Of a stretch of 64,000 nucleotides of DNA, positions 26,361-35,621 are shown in pieces; the first letter of the stretch is position 1, and each line of letters begins with the position of its first letter. Position numbers and translations under genes: made by a program. Location: assembly GCA_033584155.1 (NCBI GenBank), contig CP138355.1:4039826-4103825 (forward strand). The letters are read 5' to 3'. This stretch comes from Candidatus Electrothrix scaldis. Its GTDB lineage: Bacteria; Desulfobacterota; Desulfobulbia; Desulfobulbales; Desulfobulbaceae. A model generated the notes under the pieces. It did no database searches and had not been told where the DNA came from. It saw only the letters and a list, made by a program, of their open reading frames with translations.

Positions 26361-26849
26361 ATGGCAAATACTATGTATCTGAAACTCAAGGGAGCAAGCA
26401 CCGGTGATATCAAAGGTGATTGCACTCAATCAGGTCGTGAAGATATGATCCTGGTCTACCAATTCGACCATACTGTTGAAATTCCGACAGACACCCACAC
26501 TGGGCTGGCAACTGGACAGCGCATCCATAAACCACTGAAGATTACCAAGCATAAAGATCAGGCTACTCCACTTTTGTATCAGGTTTGCTGCACTGGCGAG
26601 CAAATTACAGAGTTTGAACTGTTGTTTTACCGCATCAACGATAAAGGCCAGGAAGAACAATACTTCACCATTAAACTGGAAAATGCTATTGTCGTTCAAA
26701 TGAAAGAATACACACCTATGACATTCCTGGAAGATAATAAACCGTATCATGATATGGACGAGGTCTGGTTTTCCTATGAGAAGATTGTCTGGACCTATAA
26801 TCCAGACGGCATAGAGGCTGAAGATGACTGGAAAAGCCCATCAACTTAA
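26361..26849 (+). CDS. hcp: Hcp tube protein, operon copy
   Basis: 162 residues, about 92% identical by eye to the riboswitch-controlled copy at 6676-7167. Differences include T10K, A32V, W88L, K107N and P123E on the numbering of the first copy. It sits in the usual place after tssC with a strong GAGGAGGAAG ribosome site and no riboswitch in its 62-bp leader. This copy would supply Hcp whenever the structural operon is on, whatever the c-di-GMP level. An eight-base-pair hairpin follows its stop. Confidence 0.96.
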   Translation: MANTMYLKLKGASTGDIKGDCTQSGREDMILVYQFDHTVEIPTDTHTGLATGQRIHKPLKITKHKDQATPLLYQVCCTGEQITEFELLFYRINDKGQEEQYFTIKLENAIVVQMKEYTPMTFLEDNKPYHDMDEVWFSYEKIVWTYNPDGIEAEDDWKSPST

Positions 26850-26881
26850 AATCTCGGCCAGTTAACAACCGACTCATTCGA

Positions 26882-26905
26882 GGAGAGACTTGAGCCGGTC
26901 TCTCC
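26882..26905 (+). other. Hairpin between hcp and tssE
   Basis: A perfect eight-base-pair stem GGAGAGAC / GTCTCTCC with an eight-base loop. There is no T tract, so it is likely an RNA-stabilising or processing hairpin that could keep hcp mRNA more abundant than the downstream genes. Confidence 0.4.
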
Positions 26906-26948
26906 CTGTACCTGCTATTTTTTACCTGTTACGTGAGTTGTCACGCGA

Positions 26949-27362
26949 ATGCAAGAACGTCTGCTTGAACGCATATCCCGTCTGGAGCTGGAAGAAAAAG
27001 GGGAACGAGAGGATCCAGCGACAACATCAGATGCAACGCGATCTGTGCTCCGGCATCTCTCCCGACTCCTTAATACCCGTCAGGGAAGTGTAGCAACCCT
27101 GCCTGACTATGGCGTCCCGGATCTCACCAATGTCCCAGGAAATTCTGTTCAGGAGATCAGAGAGAATATTGAACAAATCCTCCAGAAGATCGTTCAGAAA
27201 TATGAACCCCGTCTTTCCAGGATTCGCATGATCATGAATCAAAATGATAAGGATCCTTTTGCACTCCGTTTTCGTATTGAAGCTGTCCTCACAGAACAGG
27301 AAAATGTACCGGTCACCTTTGAAACAGTTATTTCAACAGATGGACATATCGGCATCAGCTGA
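26949..27362 (+). CDS. tssE: TssE baseplate protein (gp25-like)
   Basis: 137 residues of the GPW/gp25 family. The opening MQERLLERISRLELEEKGE is typical of TssE. SVLRHLSRLLNTRQGSVATLPDYGVPDLTN and the later RIRMIMNQNDKDPFALRFRIEAVL form the gp25 fold. TssE sits in the baseplate wedge and starts sheath polymerisation. The ribosome site is weak. There is no sign of truncation, and the length is within the family's usual range. Confidence 0.95.
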   Translation: MQERLLERISRLELEEKGEREDPATTSDATRSVLRHLSRLLNTRQGSVATLPDYGVPDLTNVPGNSVQEIRENIEQILQKIVQKYEPRLSRIRMIMNQNDKDPFALRFRIEAVLTEQENVPVTFETVISTDGHIGIS

Positions 27363-27449
27363 TCTCCTGTTGCAGTATTACGTCATGACAAGCTGACTTC
27401 CCTCATCTCAGTCTCTTCATGTTTTGTTATCCCAGCCCGGTGGGCCGGG

Positions 27450-29231
27450 ATGGAAGTTTATTATTTTCTCTGCCTGCCCCGGAAAAAAGTGTCCTATTTT
27501 AAAAAGCATTACCAACAAGAGCTACAAAACATTAGGAGCCTGGCTAAAGAATTTGCTGACCTTCATCCTGCTATTGCTTCTATGCTCAGTGGTCAGTCCA
27601 CAGACCCGGATGTGGAAAGATTGCTTGAAGGAACAGCCTTTCTGACCGGACTTCTGAAACAAAAACTGGATGACTCCTTACCAGAGATTATCCATCTCCT
27701 CACTGAACTCGTTTATCCCCATTTCCTCCGCTCTGTTCCCGCGCTGACGCTTATTCAATTCACCCCTAAAAGCGGTTTACAGGAGACGATCAAGATTCCA
27801 GGCAATACATCCCTGCGCTCTGATAAAATTAAAGGAACCTCCTGTTCGTTCCGTACATGTTCCAGCTGTGATGTACATCCATTACGCATCGTTAAAGCTC
27901 AGGTTGATCAAGCGTCCCAACATGGGCAAGCTATTACTCTCCATGTTGATATCACCGGAGGTTCTCTTGCCACCTGGAACCCTACTTCGTTGTCTCTTTT
28001 CCTCGGCGGCTCCTATACGGTAGCAAGTAACCTGTTCATGGTACTTTGCCTTTATCTTCGCCGTATTGTGCTCCGTTCAGCCGATGGAAAGCATGCCCAC
28101 ACACTTGATGCTTCGATGCTCAACCTGGGTTCCATGAAGCGCGAAAATAGCCTACTACCTTATCCTGGGAGATCTTTTGGCGGATATCGTTTACTTCAGG
28201 AATACTTCATTCTTCCCCATAAATTTCTCTACGCCGAACTCATCGGGCTCGACCGCTGGAAGCAAAGAGGTGATTCGCGTCATTTCACCATTACGTTTGA
28301 ACTGGAAAATCTCCCCGAGTCGATTGCAACCACTGTCGGTAAGGATTCTTTTCTTCTTGCAACAATTCCGGCGATCAATCTTTTCCGGCATGAAGCCGAG
28401 CCCATTCTGCTTGATCATCAGCTCGATAAAATTCGGGTAACCCCAGCTATGGTAGATAACCGACGCCCTGAAATTTACAGTGTTGATAAAGTGATTGGCT
28501 TCAGCAGAGGTGCTGTCAAAAAAAAGGAGTATACGCCTGAAATTGGCTTTGGTGACCAGAAAAGCGGTGAAAACAGCTACACCCTGCTGCACTCAATTTC
28601 TGCTGTCCACGACCGACCGGAGATGGCACTACGCTTTGCCTACCCTGCTGACACGACATCCCTGATAGAGGAAACTTTGACTGTTCAGCTTACCTGCTCC
28701 GACGGAGACCTTTCTGCTGAACTTAAGCAGGGTGACATCAATCGCCCCACTGCAGACACGCCAGAGCTTATCGATTTTAAGAATCTGATGCGTCCAACCC
28801 ACCCCATTGACCCCCCGATTGCAGGCGACACACTTTGGCATTTCCTTTCCCATTTTTCGCTCAACCTTTTCAGTCTGAGCGATGTGAGCAGCCTGAGAAA
28901 ACTCCTTCGTCTCTATATTTTCAGCCACGGACGGGACCGAGGCAGAGTTGAAGCCAATGAAAAACGCATCAACGGAATAAAAACATATGAAGTGCGGTCG
29001 GTGAACCGTCTGGTACGAGGGGTCATGATGCGGGGGCACAGCCTCCATCTCAAAATTCGGGCTGATCATTTTGCTGGATTCGGAGACTTTTACCTCTTCG
29101 GCCTAGTTCTAGACGAATTCTTCAGCGAATACGCGGGGATGAACAGTTTTACCCAGCTTAACATCACCAACAGCAGCACAGGAGAAGACTTTGCATGGCC
29201 AGCAAGAATCGGCAACACCCCTCTGATATAA
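27450..29231 (+). CDS. tssF: TssF baseplate protein
   Basis: 593 residues of the TssF (VasA/DUF879) family. The marker near the N-terminus is YFKKHYQQELQNIRSLAKEFADLHPAIASML, followed by DPDVERLLEGTAFLTGLLKQKLDD and TELVYPHFLRSVPALTLIQF. The start has nine or more extra residues (EVYYFLCLPRKKV) compared with typical TssF and no clear Shine-Dalgarno, so it could begin slightly downstream. TssF2-TssG forms the baseplate wedge. Its 3' end overlaps tssG by 37 bases. Confidence 0.94.
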   Translation: MEVYYFLCLPRKKVSYFKKHYQQELQNIRSLAKEFADLHPAIASMLSGQSTDPDVERLLEGTAFLTGLLKQKLDDSLPEIIHLLTELVYPHFLRSVPALTLIQFTPKSGLQETIKIPGNTSLRSDKIKGTSCSFRTCSSCDVHPLRIVKAQVDQASQHGQAITLHVDITGGSLATWNPTSLSLFLGGSYTVASNLFMVLCLYLRRIVLRSADGKHAHTLDASMLNLGSMKRENSLLPYPGRSFGGYRLLQEYFILPHKFLYAELIGLDRWKQRGDSRHFTITFELENLPESIATTVGKDSFLLATIPAINLFRHEAEPILLDHQLDKIRVTPAMVDNRRPEIYSVDKVIGFSRGAVKKKEYTPEIGFGDQKSGENSYTLLHSISAVHDRPEMALRFAYPADTTSLIEETLTVQLTCSDGDLSAELKQGDINRPTADTPELIDFKNLMRPTHPIDPPIAGDTLWHFLSHFSLNLFSLSDVSSLRKLLRLYIFSHGRDRGRVEANEKRINGIKTYEVRSVNRLVRGVMMRGHSLHLKIRADHFAGFGDFYLFGLVLDEFFSEYAGMNSFTQLNITNSSTGEDFAWPARIGNTPLI

Positions 29232-30232
29232 CAGATATTAGACAGCTTCTCCTTGAGCAGGGGCATCGACTTCCCTTTGTCCAGGTTATCCGCCTTCTTA
29301 AGCTCTACCTGAGCAGACAGCAAAACAAAAAACTGACTAACGAGGAGCTGTTCCGTCTCATTCGGGTGAGACCGCATCTCAGTCTGGACTTTCCAGGTAC
29401 AGATATCGTCAAGGTTGAAGAGCTTGATGAGGAGCATGCACGTTTTCAAATCACTGTTACTTTCTTAGGACTCTATGGTTCTTCGAGTCCGCTCCCCACC
29501 TTTTATACTGAAGATCTGATTGATGAGGAACGGGAAGGAAGAAATGCAACCCGGGAATTTCTCGATATCCTCAACCATCAATTTTACAATACCTATTTCC
29601 AAACATGGGAAAAATACAATATTTCCCATCAACTCTGTGAAGGCGAAAAAGAAAGAGATAGAGACAAAAATTATCTGATCCTTTACAGTCTACTGGGGAT
29701 TATCCAACCAGAAGTACGCCAGCTTATCGAACACGAGCGTCGCTTTCTCCCCTATATCGGACTTGCAATTCAAAGGCCGAGGTCAGCAGAAGGGCTCAGG
29801 GCATTGATCTCTGACATGTTAGAGGAACCAAATGTCAATGTTTATCAATGCGTGGAATATCAAGCCACGATTACATTAGATCAACGCTGTTTTCTTGGCA
29901 CAAAAAATACTCGTCTCGGTGAGGATGCTCATCTGGGGTCTCTCGTTCGGGATAGAATGGGAAAATTTATTCTCTCTCTCGGCCCAGTTGATGGCACCCG
30001 TTTTCAAGAGCTCTTACCTCACCATGCAGACCACCAGCTTCTTCTTGAATGCGTACTTTTTTACTGTGACCAGTCATTATTATGGGATTTGCAGTTAGAA
30101 ATTAAATGTGAAGATATGGAGACTTGCCAGCTTGGGAATCCCTCTTGGGGACATCTCGGGTGGAATACCTGGTTATATTCAACAGATACAAACCTAAAAA
30201 ATGGGCAGGTCACATTACAGGGAAGAAAATGA
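29195..30232 (+). CDS. tssG: TssG baseplate protein
   Basis: 345 residues of the TssG (VasB/DUF1305) family. Landmarks are GHRLPFVQVIRLLKLYL, LFRLIRVRPHLSLDFPGTDIVKVEE, the FLGLYGSSSPLPTFYTEDLI block and FLDILNHQFYNTYFQTWEKY. TssG completes the wedge with TssE and TssF. It is the last gene of the T6SS operon. No clpV (tssH), fha or accessory kinase follows; the next gene is reversed and unrelated. Confidence 0.95.
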   Translation: MASKNRQHPSDITDIRQLLLEQGHRLPFVQVIRLLKLYLSRQQNKKLTNEELFRLIRVRPHLSLDFPGTDIVKVEELDEEHARFQITVTFLGLYGSSSPLPTFYTEDLIDEEREGRNATREFLDILNHQFYNTYFQTWEKYNISHQLCEGEKERDRDKNYLILYSLLGIIQPEVRQLIEHERRFLPYIGLAIQRPRSAEGLRALISDMLEEPNVNVYQCVEYQATITLDQRCFLGTKNTRLGEDAHLGSLVRDRMGKFILSLGPVDGTRFQELLPHHADHQLLLECVLFYCDQSLLWDLQLEIKCEDMETCQLGNPSWGHLGWNTWLYSTDTNLKNGQVTLQGRK

Positions 30233-30267
30233 TACATCACATGATGATATATAGGTATATTTCTATT

Positions 30268-32538
30268 TTAACCAACTACCATCCATTTCTGTAGAGTTGC
30301 AAAAAGTTCCTCTTCATGAAGCGGCTTGCCGATGTGATCATTCATGCCCGCTTCAATGCTTTTTTCTATATCACTTTTCATGACATTAGCTGTCATGGCA
30401 ATAACCGGCAAGGTTTTTAACTGGAGCTGATGGCGAATCTCCCGGCAGGTTGTGTACCCGTCCATAACAGGCATCTGAATATCCAGCAAAACACAGTCTA
30501 CAGATTTGCCTTGGAGAAAATCTAAGGCTTCTCTGCCATTACCAGCATGAAAAACAGCAAGTTTTTTCCGGCGCAGCAAGAGCATTGCCAGCTCAGCGTT
30601 AAAGGCATTATCCTCCACCAGAAGGATCTTCTTCCCCTCCAACTGGAGGGCCGTCTCAAGGACAGCTACTTGTTTTTCAGCCTTTTCTTCTCTGCCTCCA
30701 GCATTGCCAACCTCTAAATCCAAAAGAAAAGAAAAGCAGGAACCTTTGCCCGGCTCACTTTCCACCATGATGTCGCCGCCCATCATATTGACCAGTTTTT
30801 TGCTAATCGCTAAGCCGAGGCCGCTGCCCTCATATTGGCGAGTAACGGCGTTATCCAATTGACTGAATGACTGAAAGAGGCGGGTCTGCTCTTCCTTGCT
30901 CATACCTATTCCGGTATCCTGGATAGAAAAATGAAGTTTTGCTCTTTCTTTCCCCTGACCAATACGTCGAACCCTGATCGTAACTGCTCCCTTGCTGGTA
31001 AATTTAACCGCATTATTCCCCAGGTTCACCAGGATTTGCCCGAGACGTAAAGGGTCACCACGTAGGACCTGCGGCACGTCGTCGGAATGGCTTATTGTCA
31101 AAGTCAGTCCTTTTTCCTCTGCCTTGATTCGAATAATATCCGAGAGCTGATTCAATACCCCCTGTAAACGGAAATCTACCGTTTCCAGTTTCATCTTCCC
31201 GGCTTCTATCCGGGAGAAATCAAGAATATCATTAATAATACCAAGAAGTAATCTGGAAGATATATTTACCTTGGAAATAAGATTATATTGATCTGGAGTT
31301 AAATCTGTCTCAAGAGCAAGTTGTGACATCCCGATAATGGTGTTCATCGGAGTACGGATTTCATGGCTCATATTGGCAAGAAAAACTGACTTGGCCTGCG
31401 TTGCCGATTCGGCAACTTCTTTTGCTTTGAGGAGCTCAACAGACTTCTGCTGTTCCTGCTCGACCTTTTTCCGATCCGTTACATCAAGCCTGAGTTCCAG
31501 CTTACCTAAGGATCCATCATGTAAGGTTATAGGGGTGGCAACAACATCAAAAAACTGCTCATGAAAATGCAGTTCATAACGTACGGTCTCTTTCTGATCC
31601 GCTACCTGCTCAAGATAACATACTGAACAGGGGGTATCCCGATGATGCACCGACTCATGGCAGATCGCATCTGTTTCACAGGAAAACCACTTCACCATCG
31701 TACTGTTTGCATAACGAATTTTATAACCCCGATCGATGATATAAAGACCAACCCCTACCTTATCCATCGTGTCCAGGATCGCTGTTTTCTGCTTCTCACT
31801 TTGCAGCAGAGAACCAATAGTCTCCCGGATCATATTGTACATGACCAAAATAATCATCACTCCGGCAAGCCAGATGGCAAGAAAGGCCAACCACAGTTTA
31901 TTGGCATTATCCCGGAAAAGGGCAAAATGCTCTTCAAGAGGGACAATAATGCTCATCCCCCCCCTGATTCCACCGATCTTTTGCTGTTCTCCTGCATGAC
32001 AACGCAAGCATGTCTTTTTCATTCGAACAGGGCGCATAAAACGGAGAAAGGGCTTGCCCTCTTTTTCGATCAGCTCAATGTACTCTTCCTTGCCTTGTTC
32101 AAAAGAGCGGAGGGCCTTTTCTTCCCAGGAAGTTGGTTTATTATTCGGGTGCTTGGGGGTAAGGCTTGTGAGGCGGCCTTGGATTGTTCCTCCCTCCTTC
32201 CCCTGCTCATAAATCTGCCGGAACATATAGGCCGGGTTAACCAGGGTATACTCCTGCCCATCGATCTTGACCTCGCGATTTTCAATGGCCAGATAGGGAT
32301 TTGGCTCTGTACCGTCTGAAACCGGCACGTAGGCTCCACCATGAAAGGCGCTCCAGGCCCGGTAAAGCATATCTTTCCCCCAAAACATCCTCGCATTGTT
32401 TTCAGCTAAAAGGATGGTGGTTTTCCTCATATGCCATCTGTTCCAACAGAGCAATATAACCAGTAAGAGAGTCCACCCCAAAAGCAAGACCGTCAGCACT
32501 CTGACAAAAGGCCTTTTTTCAACACGAAATATCTGCAT
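30268..32538 (-). CDS. Hybrid histidine kinase with haem-type Tll0287/DUF3365 sensor
   Basis: 756 residues. Transmembrane helix at about 13-33, then a periplasmic DUF3365 (Tll0287-like) domain with a c-type haem motif CLRCH at 177-181, a second helix at about 213-238, a PAS domain with a CSVC cysteine pair, HisKA with phospho-acceptor His392 ([10 protein letters not shown]), HATPase_c ([24 protein letters not shown]-like; [13 protein letters not shown]), and a receiver domain with Asp686 in [12 protein letters not shown]. It likely senses redox or a gas through covalently bound haem and passes phosphate to its own receiver, then to an unknown partner. No response regulator gene is adjacent. 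It is paralogous to the kinase at 33010-35295. Confidence 0.93.
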   Translation of the reverse strand: MQIFRVEKRPFVRVLTVLLLGWTLLLVILLCWNRWHMRKTTILLAENNARMFWGKDMLYRAWSAFHGGAYVPVSDGTEPNPYLAIENREVKIDGQEYTLVNPAYMFRQIYEQGKEGGTIQGRLTSLTPKHPNNKPTSWEEKALRSFEQGKEEYIELIEKEGKPFLRFMRPVRMKKTCLRCHAGEQQKIGGIRGGMSIIVPLEEHFALFRDNANKLWLAFLAIWLAGVMIILVMYNMIRETIGSLLQSEKQKTAILDTMDKVGVGLYIIDRGYKIRYANSTMVKWFSCETDAICHESVHHRDTPCSVCYLEQVADQKETVRYELHFHEQFFDVVATPITLHDGSLGKLELRLDVTDRKKVEQEQQKSVELLKAKEVAESATQAKSVFLANMSHEIRTPMNTIIGMSQLALETDLTPDQYNLISKVNISSRLLLGIINDILDFSRIEAGKMKLETVDFRLQGVLNQLSDIIRIKAEEKGLTLTISHSDDVPQVLRGDPLRLGQILVNLGNNAVKFTSKGAVTIRVRRIGQGKERAKLHFSIQDTGIGMSKEEQTRLFQSFSQLDNAVTRQYEGSGLGLAISKKLVNMMGGDIMVESEPGKGSCFSFLLDLEVGNAGGREEKAEKQVAVLETALQLEGKKILLVEDNAFNAELAMLLLRRKKLAVFHAGNGREALDFLQGKSVDCVLLDIQMPVMDGYTTCREIRHQLQLKTLPVIAMTANVMKSDIEKSIEAGMNDHIGKPLHEEELFATLQKWMVVG

Positions 32539-33009
32539 AGTATATCCAGATCAATCCCTTATTTACGGCATAGGTAATTGAATAAATTCATAGCAATATG
32601 ACTCCGCGCACCAAGGAAATCCTTTTTGGACAAAACTCAAAAAACTGGTTGAGCGAGAAATATCAAAGAAGCACCGAGTAAGTCTAAATCTTTTTAATAG
32701 CAATTATTATGCCGAAGAAAAGATATACTGTAAAAATGCTCACAAAGTATAGTAAGTACGGTTTGTACCACATCAGGATGTCAGAAGGAATACCCTCTTA
32801 CCATCTGCCTGATACCTTACTTAGGCCCCAATTGCAAGGTCCTAGCAAACTTAAAACGGGTATTTTTTACCCGGACCAACAAAAGCGAGGTAAAGTTTTT
32901 TGTTTCTTCCCCAGCCCTCTATACCGTCCGTTTCACTATTCGGCAAACGTTTTCCAGCAACCTGCAAAAAATACAAAAACCATATTTCTTCAAAGAGATA
33001 GGAGCCAAA
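32539..33009. other. Intergenic region between the two hybrid kinases
   Basis: About 470 bp, AT-rich. It must hold the promoter of the first kinase (reverse strand). A small hairpin GGGTATTTTTTACCC lies near 32859-32874. I see no credible gene; the one forward reading frame has no family resemblance and poor codon use. Confidence 0.4.
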
Positions 33010-35295
33010 TCAACATATCCATTTCATCAAGATATTAAAGACATCATCCTCATTCAAGGGCTTGCCGATATGATCATTCATACCAGCCTCCAAACTTTTA
33101 GCCACGTCACCTTCCAGAACATTTGCTGTCATAGCGATAACCGGCAGCTTACTGAATTTCTCCTGTCTGCGTATCTCCTGACAAGCGGTATACCCATCCA
33201 TCACCGGCATCTGAATATCCATCAAGACACAATCCACCTCTTCAGACTGGAGAAAATCTAAGGCCTCCTGACCGTTTTCCACTTGGGCAACCTTGATATT
33301 CTTTCGCTTGAGCAGAAGGGTTGCCAATTCCCGGTTAAAGTCATTATCCTCCACAAGCAGAAGTTTCTTTCCCTCCAGACAGCTTATATCGTGCAAGCAG
33401 TCTGGACTCTCTTCATCACTGTTCGTTGATTTATTAGCCTCCTCTTGCTCACCCAGCTCAAATGGAACCATAAAATGGAAACAGGAGCCTTTTCCCGGCT
33501 TACTTTCCACCAAGATCTCTCCCCCCATTTTTTCCACCAGACGTTGGCTGATCACAAGCCCCAGGCCACTGCCACCATATTGCCGGGTAATACTGCTGTC
33601 CGCCTGGGTAAAGGACTGAAAGATTCTTCCCAGCTGTTCTTCATCCATGCCTATGCCGGTATCAGTCACAGAAAAATGCAACGTCAGCAGACCGCTTTTC
33701 GCATTTTGCTGCTCAACAGGCCGTACTGTGATCTCAACCTGCCCCTTAGGAGTGAACTTCACAGCGTTATTCCCCAGGTTGATCAGCACTTGTCCCAAAC
33801 GAAGGGGGTCACCGCGCAGAAGGTCTGGGATCTCAGCAGCACTTGAGATCGTGAGAAGTATTCCTTTTTCTTCCGCCCGAATTCGTATCAGGGTTTCAAG
33901 ATGCTCCAGGACCTCGTGGAGACGAAAGTCAGTAATCTCCAAACACATATCCCCAGCTTCTATCTTAGAAAAGTCAAGAATATCATTAATTATATCCAAT
34001 AAAGACAATGAGGAAAGATGCACCTTAGAGATGAGATTTTGCTGCTCCTGATTTAGCCCGGTATCCAGGGCAAGTTTTGACATACCGATAATGGCATTCA
34101 TAGGAGTCCGTATTTCGTGACTCATATTTGCCAGAAACATGGATTTAGCAGCTGTTGCGGATTCAGCAGACTCCTTGGCCTTCAGGAATTCAGCAGCCTT
34201 CCGTTTCTCTTCCACCACCTTTTTTTGATCTGTCACGTCAAGACAAAGTTCCAATACTGCCGAGCTTCCATCCTCCATAGTTAGAGGAGCTGATACAACA
34301 TCAAAGGCCCTTTCTTTACAGATACATTCATGATGCACTGTACATTTCTGCCCCTTAAGCTGTTGCTTGTCGACACAACCGACACAAGGCATTTCCTTTG
34401 CACAGACAGCCTGATAACGCAAAAAACCTGCTGTGCTGCCAAACCATTTTTCCATCGTTGTATTGGCATAGAGAATACGAGATTCTTTATCGACAATGTG
34501 TAGACCTATACCAACCTTATCAATATTATTCAGTATAGCGGCTTTTTGCTGTTCACTCCGTTTGAGCCTACGCATACTCTTCTGAATCACGCTATTCATG
34601 ATACAGATGATAGCAACACCAGCCGACCAGATTGCCAAAAAGGCCAACCACAATTTTTGGATATTCTTCTTGTACTGTCCAAGATAATTCTCCAGAGGCA
34701 CAACAATCCCCATTCCTCCAACAGCACTCCCCAAACTTGTGGCACTCTCCTGGTGGCAGCCCAAACACGCTTTCTCAGCTTTTACAGGGAGCATGAAGTG
34801 AACATAAGAACGTCCAGCAACCGAGGCTATGTCAAGATACTCTTCTGCTCCACGCTCAAAGGAATGCAAGGCCTTTTCTTCCCAAGAACTTGGTGCATTC
34901 TGGGGATTTTTGGGATACAAGGCCGTAATACGCCCCTGAATATCAGTCAGCTTTTCCCCTATCTCAGCCACCTGCCGAAACATAGATGAAGGATCCATCA
35001 GGGTGTACTGCCGCCCTCCAATCACCACATCACGATTGGGAACATCAAGATAGGTATTGGGTTGCGTTGTTTCTGAAACCGGGACATACACACCGCCGTG
35101 AGTGACACACCATGCGCGATACAACATATCTTTTTGCAAAAACATCCTCGCATTGCTTCCTGCTAAAGCCAATGTTGTCTGTTTCATATGGCGCATATCC
35201 CAGCAAAGCAGAAAAATCAAAAACAGGGTCCAGCCTGCAAACAACACCAACAACATCTTGTCACTACATTTTTTCTTAATATATTCAAATGACAT
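33010..35295 (-). CDS. Hybrid histidine kinase with haem-type Tll0287/DUF3365 sensor (paralogue)
   Basis: 761 residues with the same domain order as the kinase at 30268-32538. A c-type haem motif CLGCH lies at 177-181. The PAS domain contains several cysteines ([21 protein letters not shown]), more than in the sister kinase, so redox or metal sensing by PAS is also possible. His393 ([10 protein letters not shown]) is the phospho-acceptor and Asp693 ([12 protein letters not shown]) the receiver residue. The sensor halves are more divergent than the kinase halves, suggesting that the two copies were kept for different input ranges. It is separated from its paralogue by 471 bp, so it probably has its own promoter. 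Confidence 0.93.
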   Translation of the reverse strand: MSFEYIKKKCSDKMLLVLFAGWTLFLIFLLCWDMRHMKQTTLALAGSNARMFLQKDMLYRAWCVTHGGVYVPVSETTQPNTYLDVPNRDVVIGGRQYTLMDPSSMFRQVAEIGEKLTDIQGRITALYPKNPQNAPSSWEEKALHSFERGAEEYLDIASVAGRSYVHFMLPVKAEKACLGCHQESATSLGSAVGGMGIVVPLENYLGQYKKNIQKLWLAFLAIWSAGVAIICIMNSVIQKSMRRLKRSEQQKAAILNNIDKVGIGLHIVDKESRILYANTTMEKWFGSTAGFLRYQAVCAKEMPCVGCVDKQQLKGQKCTVHHECICKERAFDVVSAPLTMEDGSSAVLELCLDVTDQKKVVEEKRKAAEFLKAKESAESATAAKSMFLANMSHEIRTPMNAIIGMSKLALDTGLNQEQQNLISKVHLSSLSLLDIINDILDFSKIEAGDMCLEITDFRLHEVLEHLETLIRIRAEEKGILLTISSAAEIPDLLRGDPLRLGQVLINLGNNAVKFTPKGQVEITVRPVEQQNAKSGLLTLHFSVTDTGIGMDEEQLGRIFQSFTQADSSITRQYGGSGLGLVISQRLVEKMGGEILVESKPGKGSCFHFMVPFELGEQEEANKSTNSDEESPDCLHDISCLEGKKLLLVEDNDFNRELATLLLKRKNIKVAQVENGQEALDFLQSEEVDCVLMDIQMPVMDGYTACQEIRRQEKFSKLPVIAMTANVLEGDVAKSLEAGMNDHIGKPLNEDDVFNILMKWIC

Positions 35296-35568
35296 AATTC
35301 TTTCTTGCTGTAGGTTTTCTTGTTATATGCTTTCCAAAAATATGACCTTCTGAAAGACAGCGGCATACATTTCATGTGACACCACATGAGGATTCCCTTA
35401 TTCCCCTTGCTCTGTCAAGAGCTAAAGAGAAAAACATTGTGATATAAAAGAATAAAAAAAGAAATTAAAAAAACGGAAGGCAAGGATTGCCCTAGCTTGC
35501 TGCGCTTGAAAATCACGCGAATGCGTTAAAATGACAAGCCAAGAAAAGGTCTGAATCTGATAATGGAA
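35296..35568. other. Intergenic region upstream of the second kinase
   Basis: About 270 bp containing A-rich stretches (35440-35475) and no gene that I can support. It must contain the second kinase's promoter. Confidence 0.35.
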
Positions 35569-35604
35569 AATTATCCGGGAAGAACAACCTCCTCCCGGAT
35601 AATT
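35569..35604 (-). terminator. Intrinsic terminator of mnmG
   Basis: A perfect 12-bp stem AATTATCCGGGA / TCCCGGATAATT with a 12-base loop. On the reverse strand it is followed by TTCC after TT, 18 bp beyond the mnmG stop. The T tract is weak but the stem is strong. Confidence 0.7.
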
Positions 35605-35621
35605 GGGCATAAAAAGAGATA

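Noticed and set aside
16248-30232. Extracellular contractile injection system or phage tail
   Set aside because: A lipoprotein TssJ, TssL and TssM membrane complex and TssK are present, which identify a membrane-anchored T6SS.
32709-33038. Forward reading frame between the two kinases
   Set aside because: No resemblance to any family, no ribosome site, and it overlaps the end of the second kinase gene on the other strand.
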